DNA of 64,000 bases from Tragulus kanchil (GCA_022376925.1 JAIOJX010000030.1:169937298-170001297); one strand, 5' to 3'; shown: positions 1-10,759, numbered from the stretch's first letter. Numbers and translations: made by a program. Notes: a model not told the origin generated them from the letters alone.

Positions 1-118
1 AATTGACGCTTAGCAAGGATGGATTCATTTGCCCAAGGTTACTTTTCTTTGAAAGGGCAGAGTCAAGGTTCAAACTCAGGCGTGCTGACCCCCAGAGTCT
101 AGACCTGTAACCTCTGTG
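1..118 (-). mobile_element. MIR SINE fragment (first copy, truncated by window edge)
   Basis: Matches the tRNA-proximal half of MIR read in reverse: the equivalents of gcccaaggt, the gttcaaactcagg B-box region and the ctgtgctattgct head. It is the same insertion as the MIR at 1008-1228, present twice because of duplication D1. Confidence 0.75.
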
Positions 119-785
119 CTATTGCTTATCCAGCCGAGCGTCTCAACCTGATGTGCTAGGAATAAGCAGAAAGTATACAAAAGAGTAGGAGAGAGTAGAC
201 TGGCAGTAATCATAAGCTTCCTCATCCCTGACCCCAGAAGTGTACCCCAGCCAGGCAGTGGAGACCGTGGGCATCAGGAGGCATGGCTTCCTGCAGCTAA
301 GATTTATCAGGCAAGTGCATCTTGAACAGTGGGCAGGATTGGAAGCTCAGAAGGGCAGAGGCTGGTATGAACAGAGGATGTGGGGAAGGAAGGGAGACAA
401 GGAGGGATTCTGGCTGGTGGGTGAATTATGGGGAATAGTAGAGATGATACAGGCTTTACCTATAGCAAAGGAGCTAAAGTTTGTTCCAGCAGCTGCCAGA
501 TGCCCACGCCACAGCCACCAAAGGAAATTAGTACTCAGAGATGTTTCCAGGCTTAGGGTGGAACAAAGATCATGCCCTTTTTGTTGTTTCTCATTCTGGG
601 CTTTGAAGTTAGAGAAGAAGAGGAGCAGAACTGGTTTCTCCTAGAGTCATGGAGGCGGAAGAAGAGTGGAAGGGACCAGGCCTATGGAGGGGTCCACAGA
701 GCCAGGCACGCCAGCACTGGTGTATGAGTCTAGAGTTTGGGGGCCTCTAAACTGTAAGCTCTATGGAGAGTACTGCTAGTTGTTA

Positions 786-872
786 TCCCCCCTCTTCATT
801 CTTTGAGTTACTTCATGAGGTAGGCATAGCAGCAGTTCCTGTACCATGTTACAGATGAGAAAGCAAAGCCTC
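786..872 (-). mobile_element. MIR SINE fragment
   Basis: Short, diverged core match to MIR in reverse orientation: acttcatgaggtaggca followed by gttacagatgagaaagcaaagcc, the usual MIR core order. Flanks do not extend recognisably. Confidence 0.6.
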
Positions 873-1007
873 CATGGGGTTGACGAGTAGGAACGGGAAC
901 GGGAACTAAACATGCAGCTACTTAGTTGTGGGTTGATTCTGTTTCACTGTGTACTGTTGCTCCAGGAGTTCGCTGGTGATAGCGTTTAGTGACATTTTTC
1001 AGCAGCC

Positions 1008-1228
1008 ACAGCTTTCATAATCTCACATTCATCAATTGCTTACTATGTGCCAAAGACTTGGTTAAATCTTTTACATGCCTGTTGGTATTTCCCCCTTTCC
1101 AGGTAAGAAAATTGACGCTTAGCAAGGATGGATTCATTTGCCCAAGGTTACTTTTCTTTGAAAGGGCAGAGTCAAGGTTCAAACTCAGGCGTGCTGACCC
1201 CCAGAGTCTAGACCTGTAACCTCTGTGC
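1008..1228 (-). mobile_element. MIR SINE
   Basis: Near full-length MIR in reverse: a ttgcttactatgtgccaaag 3' end, a degraded core, gcccaaggttac, the gttcaaactcagg B-box region and a tRNA-like head ending near 1228. Divergence is high, as expected for an element older than the eutherian radiation. No intact internal promoter is needed or expected. Confidence 0.8.
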
Positions 1229-1964
1229 TATTGCTTATCCAGCCGAGCGTCTCAACCTGATGTGCTAGGAATAAGCAGAAAGTATACAAAAGAGTAGGGA
1301 GAGAGTAGACTGGCAGTAATCATAAGCTTCCTCATCCCTGACCCCAGAAGTGTACCCCAGCCAGGCAGTGGAGACCGTGGGCATCAGGAGGCATGGCTTC
1401 CTGCAGCTAAGATTTATCAGGCAAGTGCATCTTGAACAGTGGGCAGGATTGGAAGCTCAGAAGGGCAGAGGCTGGTATGAACAGAGGATGTGGGGAAGGA
1501 AGGGAGACAAGGAGGGATTCTGGCTGGTGGGTGAATTATGGGGAATAGTAGAGATGATACAGGCTTTACCTATAGCAAAGGAGCTAAAGTTTGTTCCAGC
1601 AGCTGCCAGATGCCCACGCCACAGCCACCAAAGGAAATTAGTACTCAGAGATGTTTCCAGGCTTAGGGTGGAACAAAGATCATGCCCTTTTTGTTGTTTC
1701 TCATTCTGGGCTTTGAAGTTAGAGAAGAAGAGGAGCAGAACTGGTTTCTCCTAGAGTCATGGAGGCGGAAGAAGAGTGGAAGGGACCAGGCCTATGGAGG
1801 GGTCCACAGAGCCAGGCACGCCAGCACTGGTGTATGAGTCTAGAGACCCACATGGCCACGACGCTGTGCAGCTCTGTAAAGCTGGAATATAGAACACCTG
1901 GAATAGGGACCCTTTTCTCTCTGGGTCTCTGTTGCCAAACTGTGACTTGAGAGATGTATCCATA

Positions 1965-2505
1965 AGCACCACTGGTTGAAAGTGACAGAAACATTCAAGC
2001 AGCGGAAAAACAAGGATTTATTGACTCATGTGATTGGAAAGTCCAGGGAGAGTTCTGATTCTAGGGATAGTAGGATGTCCAAGTTCAGATGGTATCATCA
2101 GCTGTTACTCTCCATCTTTTGGTCTTTTCTTTACTGAGATGCCTTGAGTCACAGGCAGGCTTACCCTTCAAGATCTCAAGACAACTGTCAAATTCTCCAG
2201 GCTTACCTTCCATCAACCTCGCAACCCACAGTAGGAGAGCATCTGTTAGTAGTTCCTGTGGAAGCTCTAGGCAGACCCTAGGACCACACACTGGTCCTGC
2301 GTAGCTGTGTGGCCAGGAGTGCCTGCCACTGAGTTGCCACCCTGGGGTCACATGATCTCCCCTAGACCTGAAGGTAGAGTTGTCCCACAGAATCAGATGG
2401 AGTGAGAATGGGAGGGGATGAGTTCCCCAAAGGAACATAGAAGGGCTGATACCAGAAGATGGGGAATAAATGTTGCCCAGGCAAAAACTGCTGATGCCCT
2501 CCTCA
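1965..2505. mobile_element. Ancient mammalian interspersed repeat, family not assigned
   Basis: The stretch contains the ordered blocks aaggatttattgactcatg, aaagtccagggagagttctg, a central caggcttaccttccatcaac and the end block ttccccaaaggaac ... caggcaaaaactgctgatg. I recognise this order from a common old mammalian repeat but cannot fix the family by eye. Reading frames here (for example on the minus strand, 2085-2438) look like chance. Confidence 0.5.
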
Positions 2506-2721
2506 TCTTCCAGGGCCTAATCTGCCTGTCTCTGAATGAAACCTTTAAAACTGTGTTAGGGGTCATGGAGCCCTTTGAGAATACTGTGAAAGCCATGACC
2601 CCTCCTACCTCCCCAGAAAGACACACAGAATTCCTCAGCAGGGCTTCTGAGGCTCTGCATGTCACTCTTCCTTGTCTCTGCTATACCCTGAGCGGGCCAC
2701 ACTGGCCTCTAGCTGTTTTTT

Positions 2722-3056
2722 TTTTTTTTTTTTAAAGACATATTTATTTATTTATTTAGGGCGGGGGTTGGGTTGGGGAGGGAGGGGAGCGGGCGGGCCA
2801 CTTCTATTGGTCTTTCATTTCTCTATTTTCATCTGTCTTTGTTCTTTGGCTTCTGTGGGCCTCCCATCGCAGTGGTGTCTGTCGCTGCAGAGCGCCGGCT
2901 CTGGGCGCATGTGCTCCAGAGCTCCGGCTTGGTGATTGGACACATCGGTCCAGCTGCTCCATGGCACGTGGGATCTTCCCAGGCCAGGGATCGAACTGGC
3001 GCCCCTTGCACTGCAAGGTGGTGTCCTTACCCACTGGACCACCAGGGGAAGCCCCT
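2722..3056 (-). mobile_element. CHR-like tRNA-derived SINE, full length, young
   Basis: On the minus strand the element begins GGGGCTTCCCCTGGTGGTCC (tRNA-like head, A-box region), has a B-box GTTCGATCCC, a GCACGTGG-adjacent middle and a C-rich 3' segment, and ends in (AATA)n with an A tail (T run at 2717-2733 on the plus strand). The likely target-site duplication is tagctgtttttt at about 2710 and 3058. Low divergence from the copies near 9230, 35720 and 50438 suggests recent activity. The short frames on both strands here are SINE sequence and do not encode protein. Confidence 0.9.
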
Positions 3057-3703
3057 GTAGCTGTTTTTTATTCTTACCGTGCTGCTTCCGTCCAAAGGGC
3101 TTTGAGCTTGCTCTTCCCTCTGAGTTAATGTCACCTCTGCGTATGTTCTTGATCATAAACCTCTCCTTGGTAGCTAATTCAAGAGCCGTTTAAAATTTTT
3201 CGTTTGGCTAATATCCGTCTCTTCCAGAAGAATGGGTTTCCATGGAGGAGGGAGTTGATTTTGCCTCCCTTTATATCTGTAGCACCCAGTAGAGTGTCTG
3301 ACACATAGTTGATACTTAATAGTAGACGGATAAATATTTACCTTTAAATATATAATTTTCCCCAAATTTTTTTAGTGGCATACATATTCCTAGAGTCCAT
3401 CTCAGAACCTCAGGTGAAGAAGCTATGAATAAAAAGTGGAAAAATGAAGAAATTTGACAGTCAACTCACTTAACGTAGGGCCTTGAAAATGAGGACCTCT
3501 CCCTCACCTGCGTCAGTTTTTCTGATGATTTAGGTGCTATTCGCTTAAGTTGATGTCTTTCAAGTGGAGCACCATGGATGATTAGTTTGGATAAAACTTG
3601 TGCTCAAATATTAATAAGTTTGGGAAGCACTATCTAATCTATCTTCCTCCTCTTGGAGATTTACAACATACATTAATAATAGTAATATATTACGATTATC
3701 GGT

Positions 3704-3790
3704 AGTATAACTATCATTTATCAAGGGCTTAGTATGTGTTAGGTACCTTACTGGGTCCTTCATATGTATTTTCACAGATTAATTTCATAA
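3704..3790 (-). mobile_element. MIR SINE, 3' part, split by Bov-tA
   Basis: Reverse MIR: a tcatttatcaagggcttag 3' end, then tatgtgttaggtacc. It continues after the Bov-tA at 3961-4115, which shows the SINE landed inside a pre-existing MIR. Confidence 0.75.
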
Positions 3791-3960
3791 TGTTGTTGTT
3801 GTTTAGCTGATAAGTTGTATCCAACTCTTTGCAACCCCATGGGCCATGGGATTCCCCAAGCAAGAATACCAGAGCGGACTGGCCCTCTGGGGAGTCTTCC
3901 CAACCCAGGGATCAAAGCGGCGTCTCCTACATTGGCAGGCGGATTCTTTGCCCCTGAGCC
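3791..3960 (-). mobile_element. Bov-tA SINE (ruminant-specific)
   Basis: Reverse Bov-tA: ttgtatccaactctttgcaa at the BovB-derived end, caagaataccagagcggact in the body, then caacccagggatcaaagcgg and ggcaggcggattctttg in the tRNA-derived end. The terminal GGGCTTCCCTGG head is missing. Divergence is moderate. Bov-tA is confined to ruminants and mobilised by BovB, which is a main reason for the organism call. Confidence 0.88.
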
Positions 3961-4115
3961 CCTTATGCAGTAGATACCATCATCATCCCCTCATACAGAA
4001 GAGAATGAATGCTTGCATGGATCTAGAATCCTAGGTTATCTTCTAGGAAGTGGTTGATAATGGAACTCAAATCCCAGTGATCTGATAGGTGTCCAGTCTC
4101 CTTAATCACTGAAGA
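3961..4115 (-). mobile_element. MIR SINE, 5' part, split by Bov-tA
   Basis: Continuation of the MIR at 3704-3790: degraded core, then ggaactcaaatcccagtgatctg (B-box area) and ccttaatcactg (head). Confidence 0.7.
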
Positions 4116-4755
4116 CATGAGAAATCCTATGATGGAAATACTTTACCTTTGTGTAATCTTATTTGTTGATAATGGGACCCCTTCTCTCATCAAACACTTA
4201 GAAGATCTCAAGGATTGCACCTAATTTGGGATATGGTGGTGAAGTCTTACTTCATGTGGAGTCGGACTGAGACCAAAAGAGTATACCTGGCACAGACTCA
4301 ATTCCAGAAATATTTCCAGAGTACTCCTTGTGCCAGGGGTGGTGCATGTTGGCACACAGCCACATCCGCATTGCCCAGGGGCACCCATAGCAGACAGGAG
4401 CCTGCTACTGGGCTGCCCTGCTGAGAGCCTGTCTCTGGGTCTTCCTCGGATCATTCAGCTGTGTCTTTCCTCCTTGGGTACTGTGTCACGTCTGTGAGTT
4501 AGCTCATTGCTAACCACATGTTCATCCTATAAGTGTTTAGTGAAGATCTTCTGTGCTTCAGGATCTCTTTTGGGGATTGGGGATCCAGAGGCAAATAAAA
4601 TACTGACTCTTTTCCCAGGACATCCATTATCTAGTGGGGGAGACAGATCAGTGCATAGGAAATCATAATTGTACATAATAATATGTACAATATAGACTGA
4701 GGAGTGCTGTGTAAATTCCAATATATAAATATTTTTTTAAAAAATTAACCAAACT
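4116..4755. other. No gene or clear repeat seen (first D2 copy)
   Basis: Moderately AT-rich sequence with short chance frames on both strands. I see no splice-flanked exon, RNA gene or recognisable element. The bases from 4414 onward occur three times in the window, through D2 and D3. Confidence 0.5.
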
Positions 4756-4770
4756 TTTTTGATTATCGGT

Positions 4771-4859
4771 AGTATAACTATCATTTATCAAGGGCTTAGT
4801 ATGTGTTAGGTACCTTACTGGGTCCTTCATATGTATTTTCACAGATTAATTTCATAATG
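4771..4859 (-). mobile_element. MIR fragment, D2 second copy
   Basis: Duplicate of 3704-3790 produced by D2, not an independent insertion. Confidence 0.75.
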
Positions 4860-5026
4860 TTGTTGTTGTTTAGCTGATAAGTTGTATCCAACTCTTTGCA
4901 ACCCCATGGGCCATGGGATTCCCAAGCAAGAATACCAGAGCGGACTGGCCCTCTGGGGAGTCTTCCCAACCCAGGGATCAAAGCGGCGTCTCCTACATTG
5001 GCAGGCGGATTCTTTGCCCCTGAGCC
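4860..5026 (-). mobile_element. Bov-tA SINE, D2 second copy
   Basis: Duplicate of the Bov-tA at 3791-3960, differing by one C in a C run. It sits at the identical position inside the identical MIR, so it is a copy of the locus and not a second insertion. Confidence 0.88.
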
Positions 5027-5181
5027 CCTTATGCAGTAGATACCATCATCATCCCCTCATACAGAAGAGAATGAATGCTTGCATGGATCTAGAATCCTAG
5101 GTTATCTTCTAGGAAGTGGTTGATAATGGAACTCAAATCCCAGTGATCTGATAGGTGTCCAGTCTCCTTAATCACTGAAGA
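5027..5181 (-). mobile_element. MIR 5' part, D2 second copy
   Basis: Duplicate of 3961-4115. Confidence 0.7.
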
Positions 5182-6167
5182 CATGAGAAATCCTATGATG
5201 GAAATACTTTACCTTTGTGTAATCTTATTTGTTGATAATGGGACCCCTTCTCTCATCAAACACTTAGAAGATCTCAAGGATTGCACCTAATTTGGGATAT
5301 GGTGGTGAAGTCTTACTTCATGTGGAGTCGGACTGAGACCAAAAGAGTATACCTGGCACAGACTCAATTCCAGAAATATTTCCAGAGTACTCCTTGTGCC
5401 AGGGGTGGTGCATGTTGGCACACAGCCACATCCGCATTGCCCAGGGGCACCCATAGCAGACAGGAGCCTGCTACTGGGCTGCCCTGCTGAGAGCCTGTCT
5501 CTGGGTCTTCCTCGGATCATTCAGCTGTGTCTTTCCTCCTTGGGTACTGTGTCACGTCTGTGAGTTAGCTCATTGCTAACCACATGTTCATCCTATAAGT
5601 GTTTAGTGAAGATCTTCTGTGCTTCAGGATCTCTTTTGGGGATTGGGGATCCAGAGGCAAATAAAATACTGACTCTTTTCCCAGGACATCCATTATCTAG
5701 TGGGGGAGACAGATCAGTGCATAGGAAATCATAATTGTACATAATAATATGTACAATATAGACTGAGGAGTGCTGTGTAAATTCCAATATATAAATATTT
5801 TTTTAAAAAATTAACCAAACTATTTTTGGTTTGGGATTTAAGTTTGTGCCTAAATTATGTTAAAACATCTGGACGATGGGCAAGTTCAGATGTTGGACTG
5901 AGCAGCCATGTGTTCTGAAGCACCCCGAGAATTCGTGCACACCTGTCCCACAGAGCAGGGAGGAACGTGGGAATGAGATGCTGGCTTAACAGGTGCCCAA
6001 TGACGCCTGGGCAGCAGACGTCCATGTGCATAGAATGCCATTGTTCACTGCCCCTGCCCACCGATCCCAGCCCACAGAAGGAAGCCTTCCTGGTGTTCAA
6101 TGTTGCCAGATCACTGCCTTTTCCCCAGATGACTCACCTGAGTTCCCAGGGACAAGCACTGGTTTTT

Positions 6168-6228
6168 CATTTCACTGACCTCGGGTCTCTCATCTGTCAA
6201 ATGGGAGTAAAGATTTATCCTCAGCAAG
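6168..6228 (+). mobile_element. MIR SINE fragment
   Basis: A short MIR core in forward orientation: tctctcatctgtcaaatggg, then gtaaagattt. Duplicated by D3 at 7274-7334. Confidence 0.55.
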
Positions 6229-7273
6229 GGATGAAGGATGGGGAAGTGGGGTGGGGGAGGGCAGGCCAGGTCCAGGCAGAAGGAATAGCTTATGTAATGT
6301 TGCTGAAGTATGGCAGAGGTGGCAAGTTGGAGGAGTGGAAAGAAGTTCAGTCCTTAGAATGTCACTTGATTGTGCTGTCTGGGGAGCATCCTGCCAACCT
6401 CTAGGCCCTGTTTATTTCTTCTCCCACATTGCTTTCTCACCCTGGGACTATTCTGATTCACTAAACTGCTCCTTTGCTCAGCTATTTCTCCTGTTGGTCA
6501 GTAAACTGCTTGGTGCAGAAGCTATTATTTCTTACCTTGGGTATTTTGGTAGGTGTCAGCAGATCTGTCTTATTGTTTCACTTGGTGCCCTGCTGAGAGC
6601 CTGTCTCTGGGTCTTCCTCGGATCATTCAGCTGTGTCTTTCCTCCTTGGGTACTGTGTCACGTCTGTGAGTTAGCTCATTGCTAACCACATGTTCATCCT
6701 ATAAGTGTTTAGTGAAGATCTTCTGTGCTTCAGGATCTCTTTTGGGGATTGGGGATCCAGAGGCAAATAAAATACTGACTCTTTTCCCAGGACATCCATT
6801 ATCTAGTGGGGGAGACAGATCAGTGCATAGGAAATCATAATTGTACATAATAATATGTACAATATAGACTGAGGAGTGCTGTGTAAATTCCAATATATAA
6901 ATATTTTTTTAAAAAATTAACCAAACTATTTTTGGTTTGGGATTTAAGTTTGTGCCTAAATTATGTTAAAACATCTGGACGATGGGCAAGTTCAGATGTT
7001 GGACTGAGCAGCCATGTGTTCTGAAGCACCCCGAGAATTCGTGCACACCTGTCCCACAGAGCAGGGAGGAACGTGGGAATGAGATGCTGGCTTAACAGGT
7101 GCCCAATGACGCCTGGGCAGCAGACGTCCATGTGCATAGAATGCCATTGTTCACTGCCCCTGCCCACCGATCCCAGCCCACAGAAGGAAGCCTTCCTGGT
7201 GTTCAATGTTGCCAGATCACTGCCTTTTCCCCAGATGACTCACCTGAGTTCCCAGGGACAAGCACTGGTTTTT

Positions 7274-7334
7274 CATTTCACTGACCTCGGGTCTCTCATC
7301 TGTCAAATGGGAGTAAAGATTTATCCTCAGCAAG
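7274..7334 (+). mobile_element. MIR fragment, D3 second copy
   Basis: Duplicate of 6168-6228. Confidence 0.55.
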
Positions 7335-7673
7335 GGATGAAGGATGGGGAAGTGGGGTGGGGGAGGGCAGGCCAGGTCCAGGCAGAAGGAATAGCTTATG
7401 TAATGTTGCTGAAGTATGGCAGAGGTGGCAAGTTGGAGGAGTGGAAAGAAGTTCAGTCCTTAGAATGTCACTTGATTGTGCTGTCTGGGGAGCATCCTGC
7501 CAACCTCTAGGCCCTGTTTATTTCTTCTCCCACATTGCTTTCTCACCCTGGGACTATTCTGATTCACGCAAACTGCTCCTTTGCTCAGCTATTTCTCCTG
7601 TTGGTCAGTAAACTGCTTGGTGCAGAAGCTATTATTTCTTACCTTGGGTATTTTGGTAGGTGTCAGCAGATCT

Positions 7674-8515
7674 CAGACACTCCCCTGAAGGAGTCAGTTG
7701 TTTCACTGGTGGTGCCCCCAGACCATCTAAACAAGGAACCTTCCACCATCTGAGGCCTGCCAGAGCTGGACAGGCAACAAGCTTGAGGACATAGACTTAG
7801 CATGGAAGCCCTCACTCTGTACTCTCACCCCTGATGTGCCGTGCACTCACCAGCATCAGTGCGCAGGGCTGCCTGTGTCAGCCTGCAGAGGCTTTCCTGC
7901 TCCGTGGCCTCCTCAGCAGGGAGTGTGGGAAGCATCCTGCCCGGGGTGGGCCAGATATAGCCAAACCTTCTCAGCGTCATTTGTCCCAGCTCATAGGCAT
8001 CCAGCCTTACTGCGCCAGCCTGGCCAACTCGGCTGGGCCATGATGTACAGTGCTTGGGTCGGTGGCAGTGAGCCATGCCCCACCACCTCTCCTGTTGGGC
8101 TTGGTAGCTTCCCAGCTTCCTCTCACATGACTTCTGTCTCTGTTTACTTCTGTCTCTGGCCTCCCTGCCTGCAGCGTCCCCATGCCACCTCCTGTCTAAT
8201 CTGCTGCACTAGACACAGCCCCTGTGCTGGCCCCTTCCTGGTGGCCTCATTCCAGAGTGTGTGCTGTCTTTGGCTCGCCCTCCCAGCCCGCACTCCCCAC
8301 CCCACCCCCAGCTCTCTCTACCACTGTGAAGGAGGATCAGTGTACTTTTTCATGTGAAACCTATAATGTTGTATCAGGGGCTCCTCCAGCAAGTACCCAG
8401 GAAGGGACCAGCTCCTAGAGGGCAGAAATGGGCTGATATTAAAGTCATGGGATGAACATTCCATAGTAGCCTAGCCCAGAGCTTGACTGAAAGCAGATGT
8501 GTGGGTAGACACATG
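7674..8515. other. No gene or clear repeat seen
   Basis: C+T-rich unique sequence with chance frames on both strands (for example plus strand 7836-8357, 173 codons). The frames are compositionally driven (Pro, Ser, Cys and Leu rich) and match no family I know. The part after about 8110 has the flavour of a very old L2, but I cannot support that call. Confidence 0.4.
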
Positions 8516-8578
8516 GGGAGGCAGACATGAGCTGGGCATCCAGGCTCTGAGCACCCCAGAGAGCTGGGGAAGGTATTT

Positions 8579-8978
8579 GTTATGGGGTTGAACTGTGGGC
8601 TTCCAAAAGAAGTTGAAATTCTGAGCCCTCATGAACTGCAAATGTGACCTGATTTGGAAATAGGGTCTTCACAGAGATCAAGTTAAGATGAGGTCATTAG
8701 GGTAGCTTAATAAAAAGGGGAAATTTGGACCCAGACCCAGACACAAGGAGGGTGCCATGTGAAGATGAGGGCAGAGAAGGGGTGATGCATGTACAAGCCA
8801 AGGAATGCCCTAGGTCACCAGCAAATCTCCACAAACTGGGGGAGAGGCTCCCTCAGCTCTTGGAAGGAACCAAGCCTGCTTGACACCGTAATGTCAAACT
8901 TCTAACCTCCAGAACAGAAGCAGGACATTTCTGTTGCTTAAGCCATGCAGGTCGTAGTGCTTTCTTATGGACGCCCCA
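8579..8978 (+). mobile_element. MaLR (MLT1-type) solo LTR
   Basis: Ordered MLT1 landmarks: tgttatggggttgaactgtg at the 5' end, gtgacctgatttggaaatag, agttaagatgaggtcattag, gccatgtgaagatgagggc, ctaacctccagaacagaagc, tttctgttgcttaagccatg and a 3' end near cttatggacgcccca. No internal retroviral region flanks it. Subfamily is not determined. Confidence 0.8.
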
Positions 8979-9116
8979 GGGAATGGATAGAATATTTGCT
9001 CACCTTCGGAGCCTCTCACCTCTGATTATGGCCAGCATGTTCTAGCTATCAAATTTGTTCCTATCTTATTTAGTTTGGACAAACAGAGGCTATTTTGAAG
9101 TATCTGGGCAGAGATT

Positions 9117-9135
9117 TTGATGATGATGATGATAA
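9117..9135 (+). repeat. (GAT)n microsatellite, short
   Basis: Five to six tandem GAT/ATG units. Repeated by D4 at about 10326-10344. Confidence 0.7.
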
Positions 9136-9226
9136 AAGCTTTTATTAAGACTCTAGTGAGAATTCTTAATAAGATTCTAATAAGGAATTTTTAAATAAAG
9201 ATATCCATAATCCCACATATACTTTT

Positions 9227-9550
9227 TTTTTTTAAAAGATTTATTTATTTATTTTGGGCAGGGGTCGGGTTGGGGAGGGAGGGGAGCGGGCGGGCCACTT
9301 CTATTGGTCTTTCATTTGTCTGTTTTCATCCGTCTTTGTTCTTTGGCTCCTGTGGGCCTCCCATCGCGGTGGCGTCTGTCGTTGTTGAGCACTGGCTCTG
9401 GGCGCATGCGCTCCAGAGCTCCAGCTCGGTAATTGGACACATCAGTCCAGCCGCTCCGTGGCACGTGGGATCTTCCCAGGCCAGGGATCGAACTGGCGCC
9501 CCTTGCACTGCAAGGCGGTGTCCTTACCCACTGGACCACCAGGGGAAGAC
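9227..9550 (-). mobile_element. CHR-like tRNA-derived SINE, full length, young
   Basis: Same organisation as the SINE at 2722-3056: T run, (ATTT)n, G-rich segment (ggggagggaggggagcggg on the plus strand), then the tRNA-like end finishing ccactggaccaccagggg. It is flanked by a target-site duplication cccacatatactttt at about 9212 and 9551, which makes this a clean retroposition. Confidence 0.93.
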
Positions 9551-9599
9551 CCCACATATACTTTTATAGGACTTTCTGGTCTACAAAAAGTTTTCCTAT

Positions 9600-9722
9600 T
9601 AATTACCCCATTTGGCCCTCAGGGTGACCCTGTGAGGATGGCACTGTGAGCATTCCCATTTTGGATAGGAGAGAACTGAGGCTTGAAGATGGTCAATAAC
9701 TCTTTTAAGTGGCAGAGCTGGA
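9600..9722 (-). mobile_element. MIR SINE fragment, cut by the D4 junction
   Basis: Reverse MIR core: ccctgtgaggatggcactgt, attcccattttggatagg, agaactgaggcttgaagatg, taagtggcagagctgg. The head is missing because the D4 junction falls here. The intact version is at 10809-10960. Confidence 0.75.
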
Positions 9723-9786
9723 AGAATGAGTGGTCGGGAGGCAGACATGAGCTGGGCATGGAACCCCAGAGAGCTGGGAAGGTATT

Positions 9787-10187
9787 TGTTATGGGGTTGA
9801 ACTGTGGGCTTCCAAAGAAGTTGAAATTCTGAGCCCTCATGAACTGCAAATGTGACCTGATTTGGAAATAGGGTCTTCACAGAGACCAAGTTAAGATGAG
9901 GTCATTAGGGTAGCTGAATAAAAAGTGGTAATTTGGACCCAGACCCAGACACAAGGAGGGTGCCATGTGAAGATGAGGGCAGAGAAGGGGTGATGCATGT
10001 ACAAGCCAAGGAATGCCCTAGGTCACCAGCAAATCTCCACAAACTGGGGGAGAGGCTCCCTCAGCTCTTGGAAGGAACCAAGCCTGCTTGACACCGTAAT
10101 GTCAAACTTCTAACCTCCAGAACAGAAGCAGGACATTTCTGTTGCTTAAGCCATGCAGGTCGTAGTGCTTTCTTATGGACGCCCCAG
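9787..10187 (+). mobile_element. MaLR LTR, D4 second copy
   Basis: Duplicate of 8579-8978 with a few single-base differences. Confidence 0.8.
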
Positions 10188-10434
10188 GGAATGGATAGAA
10201 TATTTGCTCACCTTCGGAGCCTCTCACCTCTGATTATGGCCAGCATGTTCTAGCTATCAAATTTGTTCCTATCTTATTTAGTTTGGACAAACAGAGGCTA
10301 TTTTGAAGTATCTGGGCAGAGATTTTGATGATGATGATGATAAAAGCTTTTATTAAGACTCTAGTGAGAATTCTTAATAAGATTCTAATAAGGAATTTTT
10401 AAATAAAGATATCCATAATCCCACATATACTTTT

Positions 10435-10759
10435 TTTTTTTAAAAGATTTATTTATTTATTTTTGGGCAGGGGTCGGGTTGGGGAGGGAGGGGAGCGGGC
10501 GGGCCACTTCTATTGGTCTTTCATTTGTCTGTTTTCATCCGTCTTTGTTCTTTGGCTCCTGTGGGCCTCCCATCGCGGTGGCGTCTGTCGTTGTTGAGCA
10601 CTGGCTCTGGGCGCATGCGCTCCAGAGCTCCAGCTCGGTAATTGGACACATCAGTCCAGCCGCTCCGTGGCACGTGGGATCTTCCCAGGCCAGGGATCGA
10701 ACTGGCGCCCCTTGCACTGCAAGGCGGTGTCCTTACCCACTGGACCACCAGGGGAAGAC
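10435..10759 (-). mobile_element. CHR-like SINE, D4 second copy
   Basis: Duplicate of 9227-9550 with the same target-site duplication. The one clear difference is an extra T in the (ATTT)n stretch. Confidence 0.93.

Larger units (their letters stand above)
1..1845. repeat. Tandem duplication D1 (period 1,109-1,110 bp)
   Basis: Bases 1-735 recur at 1110-1845. The only difference I see is one extra G in a G run (about 188 versus 1298). The match stops abruptly at 735 and 1845, after the shared string gagtctagag. With this period the first copy would begin left of the window, and the second would run 736-1845. This is the first of 21 similar units and is probably an uncollapsed assembly overlap. 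Confidence 0.93.
3694..5821. repeat. Tandem duplication D2 (period 1,066-1,067 bp)
   Basis: First copy 3694-4755 and second copy 4761-5821, separated by a five-base T run. The copies differ by one C in a C run (about 3854 versus 4920). Both contain the same MIR and the same Bov-tA insertion, so the duplication postdates both. The tail of the second copy (from 5480) starts duplication D3. Confidence 0.95.
5480..7673. repeat. Tandem duplication D3 (period 1,106-1,107 bp)
   Basis: First copy 5480-6566 and second copy 6587-7673. Bases 6567-6586 match neither copy well but resemble a garbled version of what follows the second copy: ttgtttcacttggtgccc against ttgtttcactggtggtgccc at about 7699. 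The first copy therefore runs a little past its end at low quality, then jumps back near a shared tgccc. D3 starts inside the second copy of D2. Confidence 0.93.

Noticed and set aside
240..644. A 134-codon frame repeated exactly at 1350-1754, suggesting a tandem gene pair
   Set aside because: The pair exists only because D1 duplicates the DNA. The frame overlaps no recognisable domain, is read through without splice or promoter context, and its neighbours are MIR fragments.
3000..3056. tRNA gene on the minus strand
   Set aside because: A- and B-box-like sequences are present, but the region is the tRNA-derived head of a SINE. It does not fold as a full cloverleaf with correct acceptor ends and is repeated in every SINE copy.
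2672..3156. Several overlapping frames of 60-113 codons on both strands, recurring near 9270, 10479, 31329, 35758 and 50473 with similar peptides
   Set aside because: The recurring peptides (for example MQGAPVRSLAWEDPTC) are translations of the CHR-like SINE. Similarity between loci reflects the SINE and not a protein family.
7836..8357. 173-codon plus-strand frame, the longest in the window
   Set aside because: Composition-driven (C+T-rich DNA giving Pro, Ser, Leu and Cys), with other frames open in parallel. No domain or splice context.
8579..8978. Intact endogenous retrovirus
   Set aside because: Only a solo MaLR LTR is present. No primer-binding site, gag or pol remnant follows, and the other LTRs here (26195, 45585, 61520) are also solitary and decayed.
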